64,000 nucleotides of DNA from JBGOTP01 sp963717075. GTDB taxonomy: Bacteria; Acidobacteriota; Vicinamibacteria; Vicinamibacterales; CAVVIG01. How positions within the stretch are numbered: the first letter of the stretch is position 1; every line of letters starts with the position of its first letter. The notes under the pieces are model-generated. The model did no database searches. It saw nothing but the letters and a program-made list of their open reading frames with translations, and was not told the DNA's origin. The translations under genes and the position numbers were made by a program. Below, one piece after another: positions 29,610 through 40,045 of the stretch. The stretch spans positions 558,001 through 622,000 of the forward strand of contig CAVQVI010000007.1 of assembly GCA_963717075.1 (NCBI GenBank), given 5' to 3'.

Positions 29610-30584
29610 TTGAGTGTGTGCGGGGCGTGTGTGCGAAAAATCATTCTCATTGCGATTCTGGTGGGATGGGGCGCGCTCGAGCATCCGACCGCGTCCCTTC
29701 AATCAGCTCCGACGTTCGCATCTGGCGTGCATGTCGTGCCGATCAGCGCCACGGTGCGCGATCGCCGGGGACGCATCGTGACGACACTGACCTCGGCCGA
29801 CTTCGAGGTGCTCGACAAGGGCGAGCGGCGGCCCATCATCAACTTTCAGGTGGATTACTCCGGTCCGATCACGGTTGCCGCGCTGCTCGATGTCAGCGGA
29901 AGCATGCGCATCGGCCCCAAGATGACGCTCGCCCGCCAGGTACTCCATCGGCTCACGACCGAGATCCAAGACGGCCGCAGCCAGATTGGCCTGTTCACGT
30001 TCGACGCCGCGCTGCACGAGAAACAGCCGTTCACCGCACTTCCCACACTGATAGAGGAGGCGCTCACGAGCGCCCAGCCGTTTGGCTCGACCTCACTCTA
30101 CGATGCCATTGCGGAAACCGCGCGACGCCTCGAGGCGCAATCCGCGCCACGCCGGGCGATTGTCGTCATCACCGACGGCGTCGACACGAGCAGCACATTG
30201 ACGCCAGCCCAGGTATCCGGGCTCGCCAGCTCCATCGACGTTCCCGTCTACATCGTCGTCACCGTCCCCCCGATTGATCGACCCCAACAGGACGACGCCG
30301 CAACGACCCGCCGCGCCGGCGGGTCTTCCGCCGATCTCCGGGATCTGGCGCTCTGGACCGGCGGAGATCTGCTGTGGGCCACTGTCGGCGAGCACACTGC
30401 GCCAACGGCCGATCAAATTCTGACGGAGCTGCGCCACCAGTATCTGATTGCGATCGAATCGGCCGCCGAGCGCGAGTGGCGGCCAATCGACGTCCGCGTA
30501 CGCGATCGGGGCCTGACCGTCCGCGCGCGTAGCGGCTATTTCAGTCAGGATCGTGCACCCAACCTAGACCCCGGAGGACGCTGA
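29610..30584 (+). CDS. VWFA-related domain protein (acidobacterial type)
   Basis: A 324-residue exported protein. The hydrophobic N-terminus (IILIAILVGWGALEH) is a signal peptide. The von Willebrand factor A domain has the metal-ion-dependent adhesion site AALLDVSGSM and a later VVITDGVDTSST. The preceding VPISATVRDRRGRIVTTLTS and ADFEVLDKGE match the acidobacterial VWFA-related family, which is expanded in that phylum. Role unknown, probably envelope protein interaction. Start is TTG 29610; GTG codons a few bases later are alternatives. Confidence 0.8.
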   Translation: MSVCGACVRKIILIAILVGWGALEHPTASLQSAPTFASGVHVVPISATVRDRRGRIVTTLTSADFEVLDKGERRPIINFQVDYSGPITVAALLDVSGSMRIGPKMTLARQVLHRLTTEIQDGRSQIGLFTFDAALHEKQPFTALPTLIEEALTSAQPFGSTSLYDAIAETARRLEAQSAPRRAIVVITDGVDTSSTLTPAQVSGLASSIDVPVYIVVTVPPIDRPQQDDAATTRRAGGSSADLRDLALWTGGDLLWATVGEHTAPTADQILTELRHQYLIAIESAAEREWRPIDVRVRDRGLTVRARSGYFSQDRAPNLDPGGR

Positions 30585-31097
30585 TTCACACCGACGGCCG
30601 CCGGGGATTCCGCCTCGGTGCTCAGTCGCTTCGACCCGCTCTCTGGTAAGTCGGTCCACTACGGCGTCCAATTTGCGAACGACTACTCCCGACAAGTGGC
30701 TCGCGTTCGAACCCAACGTATCGAGTCCCGAGAGCCCGGTTCACACACCGAACATCGTCCCGATGGGAATTTCGTACCCAGAAGCGATCGCCTGCGGCTT
30801 CGACACTTCCGAGTGTCACGGGATTCGCTCTCTTAAGATGTTGCGGTCATGTTGGTTACGTGAACTGAACAGAATCTGATGGGCGCCCCAGAGGCCCCAA
30901 AACCGGCCAAGACGACCTTTATTGAGCCCTTGCGCAGCTGTGCGCACGTCACATGACAAGCGGTACGCACGTCACATGACAAAAAGTTCAGAACTCTTTC
31001 AGATCGGACATTCTCCTGATGGCACTACCATCCATCTGATCGTTAACTGTTCGAAATCGGCGCTGGGACAGGTGGACAGCGCGAAGGTGCACAAATC
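30585..31097. other. Long intergenic region with a 17-bp direct repeat
   Basis: No convincing gene. CGCACGTCACATGACAA occurs twice exactly, at 30943-30959 and 30966-30982, with starts 23 bp apart (about two helical turns), upstream of the porin gene at 31098. The inner GTCACATGAC is nearly palindromic, which suits a regulator binding site. Remaining sequence shows nothing recognisable. Confidence 0.5.
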
Positions 31098-32726
31098 ATG
31101 GAGAGAGTTCGCGTGGGGATCACGGCACTCGTGATCTCGTTACTCGCTGGGGGGGCGGCGGCCCAGACGTCCTCTGTGAGCGGTCGGGTGACGAATCGGG
31201 AAGGCGGGCCGGTTGCGAATGCCGAGGTCTCATTGGTCCCGCCACCGTCGGCGATGGCGTCGATGCCGGGGATGCGGCCGACCGCGCCGGACCGCACCGT
31301 TCGCTCGGGAGCAGACGGGACGTTCCAGTTCGACCAGGTCCCGGCCGGTCAGTTCGTGCTGCAGGTCGATGCGCCAGGTCTCGCGCGCTCGTCCCAGCTG
31401 ATCACCGTACCAGCATCACAGACATTCGCCGTGTCCCTCCTGCCGCTTGAAGTGCCAGGCGCGGAGACTCAGGCCGCCGCGACGCCCGCAGGTCCCACCG
31501 ATGTCCAGGCTCTCCTGGACCGGATTCGCGCCCTCGAAATGCGGCTCAGCGAGTTCGAGGCCACCACCGTGCTTTCCGAGCCTGAAACACGCGTGAAGCG
31601 AATCGAAATCTGGGTCGACAAGGACGGCGTCCAATACGACCACCCGGTGCCGGGCGCGAAGAAGGTGGTGACCTACCAGCGCGAGCGCGCGTATCGGCGC
31701 CAGAGCATCAACGAAAAGATCGAAGAGGCGCTCGCGAGTGAAAAGGACAAGAGCGTCGGGATCGGCGTCGACGCCACGACTGTGCTGCAATACGCGAGCC
31801 GTACGACTGGCGACACCACACTGCCAAACCACAATGCGTATGCGCTCGCGTCGGCAGACTTGTTCTTTACGGCCAAGGTCGCTCAGCACACGATCTTCTT
31901 CGCCGACGTGGTGGCGTTGAGCGGGTCGCCACCCGACCTGGAGATTCCCTCGCTCACGCTGCTCAATGGCTACACGGCGCGCCTGGTGAGCCAGAACGCG
32001 CTCAATCTTCGAGAGACCTGGTTGAGAACGGAGGTCTTCGGTCAACGTCTCGCACTTGTGGCGGGCCGGCTGGATTTGACCAACTACTTCGATCACAACG
32101 CCGCCGCCAACGACGAGACGACGCAGTTCCTCAGCGACGCGCTCGTGAACAATCCCGCGCTCGGTTTGTCGAGCAACGGGACCGGGTTCGCAGCCGTGTT
32201 CGATCCGAAGAATGGCTTCAATTTAAAATTCGGGATCCAGCAGAGCAACCCAGAGGCAACCAACCTGTCGGATTCGATCTACTCGCTCGTCGAGGCCGGG
32301 TACGTGGCCAGACCGCCTGGACTGGGGGAAGGTAATTACCGCGTGTGGTACCGCTGGGACAACACGACGACTGACAACCGCAACGGCGTGGGGGTCAGTC
32401 TCGATCAACGCATCATCCCGACACTGACCGCGTTTGGTCGTCTGGGGTTTGCCGATGCGACGGGAGGCACGGATCGGTTCTATAGTGCCGGCGTGCAGGT
32501 CCAGAACGGAGCCGTGTTCAACCCACTGGATACGTGGGGCATCGGCTACGCGCAAGTCGCTCCTCAGGAAGGGCAGGGGGAGAAGTTGGTGGAAGGTTAT
32601 TACAACTTCCGGCTGACAGAGCGCCTGCGCCTCTCGTTCCATTTGCAGCACGTGCTCGATTCCGAAGACGGGACGTCGCTATTCGGGTATTTGTTGCCCG
32701 GTGTGCGTCTGCAGGCGAGCTTTTAG
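31098..32726 (+). CDS. OprB-type porin with N-terminal regulatory-like beta domain
   Basis: A 542-residue outer-membrane protein. After a signal peptide (ITALVISLLAGGAAAQ) comes a carboxypeptidase-regulatory-like domain (VSGRVTNREGGPVANAEVSL, DGTFQFDQVPAGQFVLQVDA), then a coiled coil near 140-155 (VQALLDRIRALEMRLSEFEA). The rest is an OprB-like porin barrel (VAGRLDLTNYFDHNAAANDE, GFNLKFGIQQSNPEA), ending in F. It would pass small solutes, in classic OprB carbohydrates. It opens the metal-efflux block and may be its porin or an independent gene. Confidence 0.78.
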   Translation: MERVRVGITALVISLLAGGAAAQTSSVSGRVTNREGGPVANAEVSLVPPPSAMASMPGMRPTAPDRTVRSGADGTFQFDQVPAGQFVLQVDAPGLARSSQLITVPASQTFAVSLLPLEVPGAETQAAATPAGPTDVQALLDRIRALEMRLSEFEATTVLSEPETRVKRIEIWVDKDGVQYDHPVPGAKKVVTYQRERAYRRQSINEKIEEALASEKDKSVGIGVDATTVLQYASRTTGDTTLPNHNAYALASADLFFTAKVAQHTIFFADVVALSGSPPDLEIPSLTLLNGYTARLVSQNALNLRETWLRTEVFGQRLALVAGRLDLTNYFDHNAAANDETTQFLSDALVNNPALGLSSNGTGFAAVFDPKNGFNLKFGIQQSNPEATNLSDSIYSLVEAGYVARPPGLGEGNYRVWYRWDNTTTDNRNGVGVSLDQRIIPTLTAFGRLGFADATGGTDRFYSAGVQVQNGAVFNPLDTWGIGYAQVAPQEGQGEKLVEGYYNFRLTERLRLSFHLQHVLDSEDGTSLFGYLLPGVRLQASF

Positions 32727-32752
32727 CGGATAATTGCGCAGGAGAAAGCATT

Positions 32753-33946
32753 ATGTTGAATGCAAGACGGTTCGGCAGTTCTCGTCGCAGCGGTCCTCGG
32801 CCTCGTGGTAACGGCTGCGGACACTCCCCTGCGCGCCGCAGGTGAAACTCACCGACCCGACGTCTGTGGTGATGATCGTCAATCGCGATTCGAACGACAT
32901 CTCGTTCATGGACATCAAGACCCACAAGATGGTGGGGAAAGTGTTCCTGGGCAACAACGTGAACCCTCATATGGTGATGATGTCGCCGGATGGCCGGTAC
33001 GTCGTCACGGGTGGCACACGCGCCAACAAGGCCTACATCATCGACGCCAAGACGCTCCAGCTCGTCAAGGTCATCGATGTCGACATCGCTCCCGAGCATC
33101 TGTCGTTTTCCCCGGATAGCCGCTGGTACTACCAGGGCAATCCCGAGGGCGATTCGATCTCGGTCATCGACATGGTGTCGCTGACCAAGATCAAGACCAT
33201 CCCGGGGTTGGCCGAGCCGCTGAATGTCACCTTCTCGTCTGACGGATCGAAGGCATACGTCGGCAACTACGGCGCGCACTGGGTCGGCGTCATCGATGTC
33301 CGCCGGCACGAGCTGCTGAAGAAGATTCAGGTCGCAGAGGTTCCCGGCGTGGCAAAGCTCGACCCTGACAAGTATCTCGGAGAGATCAAGGGAATCAATA
33401 TTGCTGCGCCCACCAATGACGGCAAGTTCCTCTATGCGGCCGACGGCGACCTGGGCGTTGTGGGCGTCATCGATCCCCGCGAAGACAAGGTGATCAAGAC
33501 GATTCGTGTGGGCAAGAATCCATGGCGAATCTACATGAGCCACGACGGCAAGTACGCCATCACGCCCAACAACGGCGACGAGACGATTTCGATTATCGAT
33601 CTCCAGGCGAACAAGGTGGCCGCGACCTTGGAGGCGGGCCCAAACATGACGGGGGTCAATTTCGCAGCCGGCAAGGCATTCGTCATCAGCTCGACCAGCG
33701 GGTTTGTGTATTCGTACGACATGAAATCGCTGCGCCCGGCCGGGCGGATCAAGATCGGGACGAACGTACAGCTCGAAACGGCCACGACCGACACGAAGGA
33801 TGAGAAGCTCTATCTTGCCGAGTCGACCGACGAACTCGGTGGTAATCATCGATGCGAAGACCGGAACGTTCGAGAAAGTAGCCAACGTGGGCCTGTATCC
33901 ATGGGGCACGCACATCATGGACAGCAAGGACAACTACTGCCACTGA
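32753..33946 (+). CDS. YVTN-family beta-propeller protein, three frameshifts
   Basis: About 395 residues. A Shine-Dalgarno GGAG eight bases upstream selects ATG 32753; once extra bases near 32780 and 32840 are discounted it reads a signal peptide, MLNARRFGS then AVLVAAVLGLVVTAAD. Propeller repeats follow: ISFMDIKTHKMVGKVFLGNN, NKAYIIDAKTLQLVKVIDV, DSISVIDMVSLTKIKTI and later ones. After a third extra base near 33833 it ends VVIIDAKTGTFEKVANVGLY, then PWGTHIMDSKDNYCH. Probably periplasmic and metal- or redox-related by context. The three breaks are all +1. Confidence 0.75.
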
Positions 33947-34006
33947 TCCCCTCTCCGCGCCAGGCGCGTCGTGCCCATACGCCGCGCTTGGCGATACACT
34001 GGTGCG

Positions 34007-34705
34007 ATGGCCATGCTGCCAAGGGTGATCGCTCTCCTTCTGGTGCCCTTCTCTCTCGCTATCCCTGTCGTCACCTCCGCGCAGCGTGAGCACACGCGCC
34101 CCTCCAAGGCCACCACCGTCGTGTCGGAATCGCAGGCGAGCGACCTCACCCTGACGTTGAGCACCGCCTCGTCGCGCCTGGTGCAAACCTGGGTCCGCAC
34201 TGCCGGGACAATCGATAAGTCCGGAAAGGTGTTGACCGCCACCTTGTCTGGAAGCGATGCGTCCCTCGTCAAGGTCGGGCAGCGGCTCCGCGCCTTTCCG
34301 CCAAGCTCGAAATCGTCGATGTACCAGGCCTACGTGACGCGCGTCGTACCGGGGCCGCGCGGCGCCATCATCGAGGCGTCGTTGTCGGGTAGCGGGAGGC
34401 AGAACGCCACGCACTACGTGATGGAGATCGTGGCCGAGCGCGGACCGTTCCTCGCTATTCCGAACGAGGCCATCATCGAGGAAGGCGACCGCCGTGTCGT
34501 GTACGTCCAGCGCGCGGCCGGCCAGTACGTGCCTCAGGAGATTCACACCGGCATTCAGGGTGAGTTGCTCACCGAGATCGTCGATGGCCTCAAGGAGGGC
34601 GATCAGGTCGTGACCTTCGGGAGCTTCTTCATCGATGCCGAGCACAAGCTGAAGGCGACAGACCAGGGGCCGGCGACCGTACTCGATGATCACCGCCCTC
34701 ATTAG
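34007..34705 (+). CDS. Short CusB/HlyD-like periplasmic adaptor
   Basis: About 232 residues with a signal peptide (RVIALLLVPFSLAIPVVTSA). Only the beta-barrel and membrane-proximal parts of an RND adaptor are present: HYVMEIVAERGPFLAIPNEA, IIEEGDRRVVYVQRAAGQYV, and IVDGLKEGDQVVTFGSFFID, which matches CusB-type C-termini. The lipoyl and alpha-hairpin regions that normally reach the outer-membrane channel are missing, and no CusC is nearby. The last 20 bases overlap the start of the RND pump gene, so the pair is coupled. Either a reduced adaptor or a truncated one. Confidence 0.72.
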   Translation: MAMLPRVIALLLVPFSLAIPVVTSAQREHTRPSKATTVVSESQASDLTLTLSTASSRLVQTWVRTAGTIDKSGKVLTATLSGSDASLVKVGQRLRAFPPSSKSSMYQAYVTRVVPGPRGAIIEASLSGSGRQNATHYVMEIVAERGPFLAIPNEAIIEEGDRRVVYVQRAAGQYVPQEIHTGIQGELLTEIVDGLKEGDQVVTFGSFFIDAEHKLKATDQGPATVLDDHRPH

Positions 34706-37700
34706 AGCCGTCATTCGTTGGCGGGCACTCGTCTGGGTTCTGCTGGCGGCAGGCGTGCTGCTCAGCGCCTACTCCATCCGAACCGCCTCGCTCGATGCGA
34801 TCCCCGACATTTCGGATCCTCAGATCATCGTCTACGCCAAATGGGCCCGGAGCCCACAACTGCTGGAAACCGAAATCACCGAGCCGCTTGCCTCCGCGCT
34901 TGTCGGCTCCCCGGGAATCCGGGCCATACGCGGCAGCTCGCACATGGGCTACGCATTCATCTACGTCGTCCTCAGCGACAACAGGAGGCGTGAGGAAGTC
35001 CAGAAGCTGGTCGTCGACACCATCAACACGATTCGGCCGCAACTCCCACCCGACGCGTCCATCACGCTCGGACCCAATGCCAGCAGCATGGGCTGGATCT
35101 ATCAGTACGCGTTGACCGATCGCGAGGGCTCCCACGATCTGCGTGAGCTGCGTCTGTTGAACGAAAGCCAGATCAAACCCGCGCTGCAAACCGTGGCGGG
35201 CGTGGCCGAAGTCGCGTCGGTGGGCGGCCTCGAAAAGCAGTATCAATTGAAGATCTTTCCACCACTGCTGGCCAACGCCGGCATTTCGCTCAAGGAGCTC
35301 ATCGCCACCGTCCAGAGCGTATTCCAGGAAGCGGGCGGACGGATGATCGAGGTCACGAACCGGGACTATCAGCTCCGGGGCGTCATCAACAGCGAGGACC
35401 TGGACAAGCTGGACCTGCTCGTGCTCGGGCGCGCTGCAGATGGCACACCTGTCCTCCTGAAGGACGTCGGGTACGTACAGGTGGGCTACGACCAGCGCCG
35501 GAGCACGGTCGATCTCGACGGGACGGGCGAAGTCGTGGGCGGCATCGCCATCATGGAGCAGGATCAGAATGTCCTGGCGGTCACCAGAGCGCTGACCCAG
35601 AAGCTGGACCAGCTGCGGCCGGCGTTGCCGGCAGGTGTTGAGATCGTCGCCACCTACGATCGCTCCGCGTGGATCTGGGCGACGCTGCGGCAATTCTTCG
35701 AGACGTTGCTCATTGAAATCGCAGTGCTGATTGCGGTGACGCTGCTGTTTCTGAGGAACATCCGCACGGCGATCGGCCCGATCGCCATTCTGCTCTTTGG
35801 CGTTCTGTTCACCGCGCTCCCACTCGTCGGCTTCAACCAGACGATCAACCTGTTTTCACTGGCGGGACTCGCCATCGCCATCGGGGAAATTGCCGACGCC
35901 ACGATCGTCATCGTCGAGAACTGCACGGCGGAGCTGTCGCTGCACCCGTCTGCCAGCCGAGATGAAAAGCGCGAGATCCTCATTCATTCGATCGCCTCCG
36001 TCACCAAGCCGTTGCTGTTTTCACTCTTGATCATTCTCGCGTCATTTCTGCCCGTCTTCTTTCTCGAGGAGCGCGAAGCCCGGCTCTTCGATCCGCTTGC
36101 CTACAGCAAGACCTTCGCAATGGCGTTTTCGACGCTCCTGACCATCTTCGCGCTGCCGCTCATCGTTGTCTGGATCTTCAAGAATGAACGGCTCGCGCGG
36201 CGGGACTTTCGTGACAGCCGGGCTGTCGGGGTGTATCGATTGGCGCTGAAAACCGTGATCGGATATCGCTATGTCTTTACGGTCACCGGTATGCTCGCCC
36301 TCATTCCCGCAGCGTACCTGCTGGCCACCTTCCCCAAGGACTTCCTCCCCGACATCGACGAGGGTTCGATCCTCTACATGCCGACGACGCTGCCTGGTCT
36401 GCCGAACCGCGAAGCGGGCTGGATCCTTCAGCAGATGGACAAGAAGTTGAAGGCGCTCCCTGAAGTGGAGCGCGTGTTTGGCAAAATCGGCCGCGCCGAC
36501 ACATCCACGGACCCGGCCCCGCTGACGATGATCGAGACGACCGTCCTTTTGCAGCCGAAGGCCAAGTGGCGACGAGGCATGACGAAGGACAAGCTCGTCG
36601 GCGAGATGGATAAGGCGGTCGAAACACTGGGGTACGTGAACGCCTGGGTGCAGCCGGTTCGCGCTCGCGTCATGATGCAGAGCACCGGTATCCAGACGCC
36701 GGTCGGCATCAAGGTGACGGGACCGGAAGTGTCGGGCATCGAGGAGGTGTCCCGACAAATCGAAGGGCTCGTGCGAGGCCTTCACGGCACGAAGTCGGTT
36801 ATCGCTGAACGGATCTCCGAGGGTTACTACGTCGACGTGCGAAACGACCTGCAGCGAATGGCGGAGCACGGCGTGACCGTCGACGAGGCGATGTCAACGG
36901 TGCGCTATGCCATTGGCGGCGACAACATCGTCTCTGTGAAGGAGGCCGGCGGTGTCATGATTCCGCTGAGCGTCCAGTATTCAGCCGAGTACCTCGACAC
37001 GATCGACAAGATTAGGAACACTCCGGTGGTCACGGGCGATGGGCGTTCCGTGCCGCTCGGCGATGTCGCGGACGTCTCGGTCCGCAAGCTCCCAGAGATG
37101 ATCCGGAACGACAACGGCAAGCTGGCCGGGTATATCTACGTTGATGTGCAGGACGTCACCGGCCCTGACTACGTCGACAGCGCCCGGCAGTTTCTCGCCA
37201 AGAATCTGACGCTCCCCATGGGATACACCGTGGAATGGACCGGTCTGTACCAGGTACGCTGCGGCGGCGCGCGCGAGACTCCGACTCATCGTGCCGCTGA
37301 CGCTCGTGATCATCTTCGGACTGTTGATGGTCGCCTTCAGGTCGGTGACGGAGAGCATTCTCATCCTGTTCTCAGTACCGTTCGCCATGATCGGCGGCGT
37401 GTTTCTTCAGCGGATCCTCGGCTACTCGATGACCACGGCAGTGATGGTGGGCTATATCTCGTTGTTCGCCGTCGCCGTTCAGACTGGCATCATCATGGTC
37501 ATCTTCATTCGGTCGGCCCTCGACAGGCGGGCTGCCGGCCAATCGTATGTGGATGCCGTGATCGATGGTTCCACCACGCGTCTACGGCCAAAACTGATGA
37601 CGGTGGCAGCGATCGTACTGTCCCTGATTCCCATCATGCTGTCCAACGGACCGGGCATGGAGATCATGAAGCCGATTGCCGCGCCGAGCATCGGCGGGAT

Positions 37701-37821
37701 GGTCACATCGACACTGCATGTTTTGTTCATGACCCCATGCCTGTTTGTGATTAGCGATGACATTCGGCAATGGTGGGAACGTCGCGCCGCAGGTGTTGCG
37801 GGCGGCCCACTCCAGGGCTAA
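34686..37821 (+). CDS. cusA: Heavy-metal efflux RND transporter (CusA-like), one frameshift
   Basis: A proton-driven inner-membrane pump of about 1,045 residues, HME-RND family, for Cu+/Ag+ or divalent metals. Landmarks are DAIPDISDPQIIVYAKW, AIAIGEIADATIVIVEN (helix 4), LPDIDEGSILYMPTTLPGL, RARVMMQSTGIQTPVGIKV with candidate metal-binding methionines, and VGYISLFAVAVQTGIIMVIF in the C-terminal half. One extra G near 37255 (CAGGTAC) breaks the frame; the rest continues as YAAAARARLRLIVPLTLVII. Overlaps the adaptor gene by 20 bases. Exact metal not determinable. Confidence 0.88.
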
Positions 37822-37822
37822 C

Positions 37823-38761
37823 TCAGTCTGCAGCACCCGCCGGTGGCGGAGCCTTGACCGCAACGTCGAAATGCGCGGTGTTGACGACGCCATGGCGTTG
37901 GAACTGCACCCAGACTCGGTACATCCGAGGGCGCGGGAACGTCAGACTGAACTGCATTTCTGCACTGCCGTCGGCGATGAACGGATGCGTGTGGGTCATG
38001 TCGATCAGGTCGTCGCTCGCCGCCAGCATGTGGCCCCAGGCGCCAAGATACTTCTCGAGACCCTCGCCGGGTTTGACGACCAGCCGCATCTGCGTTGTTG
38101 TGCCCGCCACGGGCTCTGGCGGATTCGTCGAAAACGCCACCTCCAGATTCCCGGCATCCTTCGTCGAGTAGTCGCGCGACAGCCGCGCAGCGGGCGTGTC
38201 GCCGCCCGCAACGAAGATGGTTTCAGCGATGAGTTGCGGCGCGGCCGCTTCGGGATAGAAGTCGCCCAGCACCCGGTACATTCCGGGCTTTGGAAGCGTG
38301 AGGTCACAGCGGAACGCGCCGTTTTCCCATGCGGGGTGGTCGTGCACGAAAAATTGCAGGTCGCGGCTGACGATGAAGGCGTGGAGGAGCTTCTCGTGGA
38401 CGACGGTGAATTTCTCGACCCGCAAGTGTTTCCACGGATCGAACACCTCGAACGTCAGCCGGACCGGTTCGCCGGCCTTGGCCGGCTTCGGCGCTACGGT
38501 GAGATCCAGGTGGTATTCCGTCTGATCGGGGATGCCCGCGACCAGCTCCATCCCGCAGCGCGGACATTTTCCAGGCTGGTTCGAACGAATCTCGCGATCC
38601 ATCGGACACACGTACGCAAGGTCCGTGGAGGGCTTCGACGGGGTGGAAGCTCGAGCCGCACTCGTCGTCGAAGCCGCTGGATTGCGACCCTGGCCGCCAC
38701 AACCAGCCGCCATCGCCGTGCCGGCGACCAACCAGACGCCAAGGTGTCGCACGGCACACAT
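37823..38761 (-). CDS. Lipoprotein with heavy-metal-binding domain
   Basis: A 312-residue predicted lipoprotein (signal ending GTAMAAGC). A zinc-ribbon-like metal site YVCPMDREIRSNQPGKCPRC followed by GMELV matches the heavy-metal-binding domain found in Cus adaptors and P-type ATPases. The rest is two beta-sandwich-like repeats containing LRVEKFTVVHEKLLHAFIVS and many His/Met residues (MTHTHPF). It lies convergent with cusA, one base apart, and its start is 38 bp from the divergent cytochrome gene. Likely a periplasmic metal chaperone; inferred from context. Confidence 0.72.
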   Translation of the reverse strand: MCAVRHLGVWLVAGTAMAAGCGGQGRNPAASTTSAARASTPSKPSTDLAYVCPMDREIRSNQPGKCPRCGMELVAGIPDQTEYHLDLTVAPKPAKAGEPVRLTFEVFDPWKHLRVEKFTVVHEKLLHAFIVSRDLQFFVHDHPAWENGAFRCDLTLPKPGMYRVLGDFYPEAAAPQLIAETIFVAGGDTPAARLSRDYSTKDAGNLEVAFSTNPPEPVAGTTTQMRLVVKPGEGLEKYLGAWGHMLAASDDLIDMTHTHPFIADGSAEMQFSLTFPRPRMYRVWVQFQRHGVVNTAHFDVAVKAPPPAGAAD

Positions 38762-38799
38762 CGTTTGCTTGTAGCCCCCGGCCGGCGGGTTGTCAAGCT

Positions 38800-39489
38800 G
38801 TGAAGGGTCTCATCTCCGCAATCGGCTTGGCATTCGTCGCCGCGGGCCACGCGCTGGCTCACGATCCCAACGGAGTACCGATTTCCTGGAATCGGGAAAT
38901 CTCGAGAATTGTGTACGAGCGTTGCGCGTCGTGCCATCGCGACGGGGGAACGTCGTTTTCGCTGATGACATACCAGGAGGCACAGCCCCGAGCAGCCGCC
39001 ATCAAGGACGCCGTGTTGTCACGACGGATGCCTCCCTGGGGCGCCGTAAAGGGCTTTGGCAGCTTCCAGGACGAGCAAGGCCTCACACAGCAGCAGATCG
39101 AGCTGGTGGCGGACTGGGTCGAGGGAGGAACGACCAAGGGAAACAATCCGAATGCGCTGCCACCCGTGCCGACCTTCAAGCCTCCGGCTCGGTTCCGCCT
39201 CCCGAAAGATGCGCTCGCCATTACCGACGGCCTGACGCTCCGTCAACCGCTGACCGTGGAGGGCGTGTATCCACAGCACGTTGCAGACGGGACGTCGATG
39301 CAGATAGTTGCGGTACGACCGGACGGAGACGTCGAGCCGCTTATCTGGCTGTACGAGTTCAAGGACAGCGCCCGCCACCCGTTTCTGTTTCGGAAACCGC
39401 TCGAGTTTCCATCCCAGACCGTCATTCGTGGCGTCGCATCTGACGCTACAATCTTCTTGCTTCCCGCACGGAGGACAGCAGCAAAATGA
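38800..39489 (+). CDS. Secreted c-type cytochrome-like protein
   Basis: A 229-residue exported protein with a signal peptide (ISAIGLAFVAAGHALAH) and one haem-binding motif CASCH at residues 42-46 (RCASCHRDGGTSFSLMTY). The MPPWGAV stretch carries a candidate axial methionine. The C-terminal half is a beta domain. GTG start. Its stop overlaps the ATG of the FixH/YtkA-like gene (ATGA). Probably periplasmic electron transfer linked to the metal block. Confidence 0.75.
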   Translation: MKGLISAIGLAFVAAGHALAHDPNGVPISWNREISRIVYERCASCHRDGGTSFSLMTYQEAQPRAAAIKDAVLSRRMPPWGAVKGFGSFQDEQGLTQQQIELVADWVEGGTTKGNNPNALPPVPTFKPPARFRLPKDALAITDGLTLRQPLTVEGVYPQHVADGTSMQIVAVRPDGDVEPLIWLYEFKDSARHPFLFRKPLEFPSQTVIRGVASDATIFLLPARRTAAK

Positions 39490-39903
39490 CTCGAAGACGT
39501 GAGTGCGATTGTGTGTGGTCTGCTCGTTTCGCTCATGGCCGTCGCGGCCGGGTGCGGTCGGGGAGCGGCCACGCTCACAGAGCTGCACAAGGTCAAGTCC
39601 GGAATGCTGGACGTCGTGCTCCTGTCGCCCCATGCAGCGCTGCGACACGGCAACGATGATTTCATCGTCGAGTTCCGATCTGCCGACGGGAAGCTCGTCG
39701 ACGTGGGAGAGGTTCGCGCCACGGCCAGCATGCCGATGCCCGGCATGCCGATGTTCGGCAGTATTCGTGTGCAGCGAGGCGATGCCGCTGGTCGGTACCG
39801 CGCCGACGGCGAATTCGAGATGGCAGGAACGTGGCGCCTGGCCATCGAGTTCGACGGATCGGCCGGAAAAGGGTCGGTCGCGTTTTCCACCACTGTGCAG
39901 TGA
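39486..39903 (+). CDS. FixH/YtkA-like lipoprotein, one frameshift
   Basis: About 138 residues. Starting at ATG 39486, with one extra base near 39498 discounted, it reads MTRR-LSAIVCGLLVSLMAV then AAGC, a good lipoprotein signal. Without that correction a GTG at 39499 would start it. The body (HGNDDFIVEFRSADGKLVDV, ATASMPMPGMPMFGSIRV, RYRADGEFEMAGTWRLAIEF) fits the YtkA/FixH-like fold, often encoded near copper or cytochrome genes. The methionine-rich MPMPGMPM could bind copper. Confidence 0.7.
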
Positions 39904-40045
39904 CCTGGCGATGTCCCCTTCAGGGCAACTGTTCGATCAACGAATCTGGATAACGATGGGCAGCTGGACCCAGCGCTAGGCCGCCAGCGGCATGCACCCT
40001 CCGCGGCGCGAACGACTGCGGTGCGTGAGCCCCTGATCGTTCGGG

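Noticed and set aside
30618..30879. Small open frames in the gap before the porin gene
   Set aside because: They lack a ribosome-binding site, overlap each other in different frames and show no recognisable protein features.
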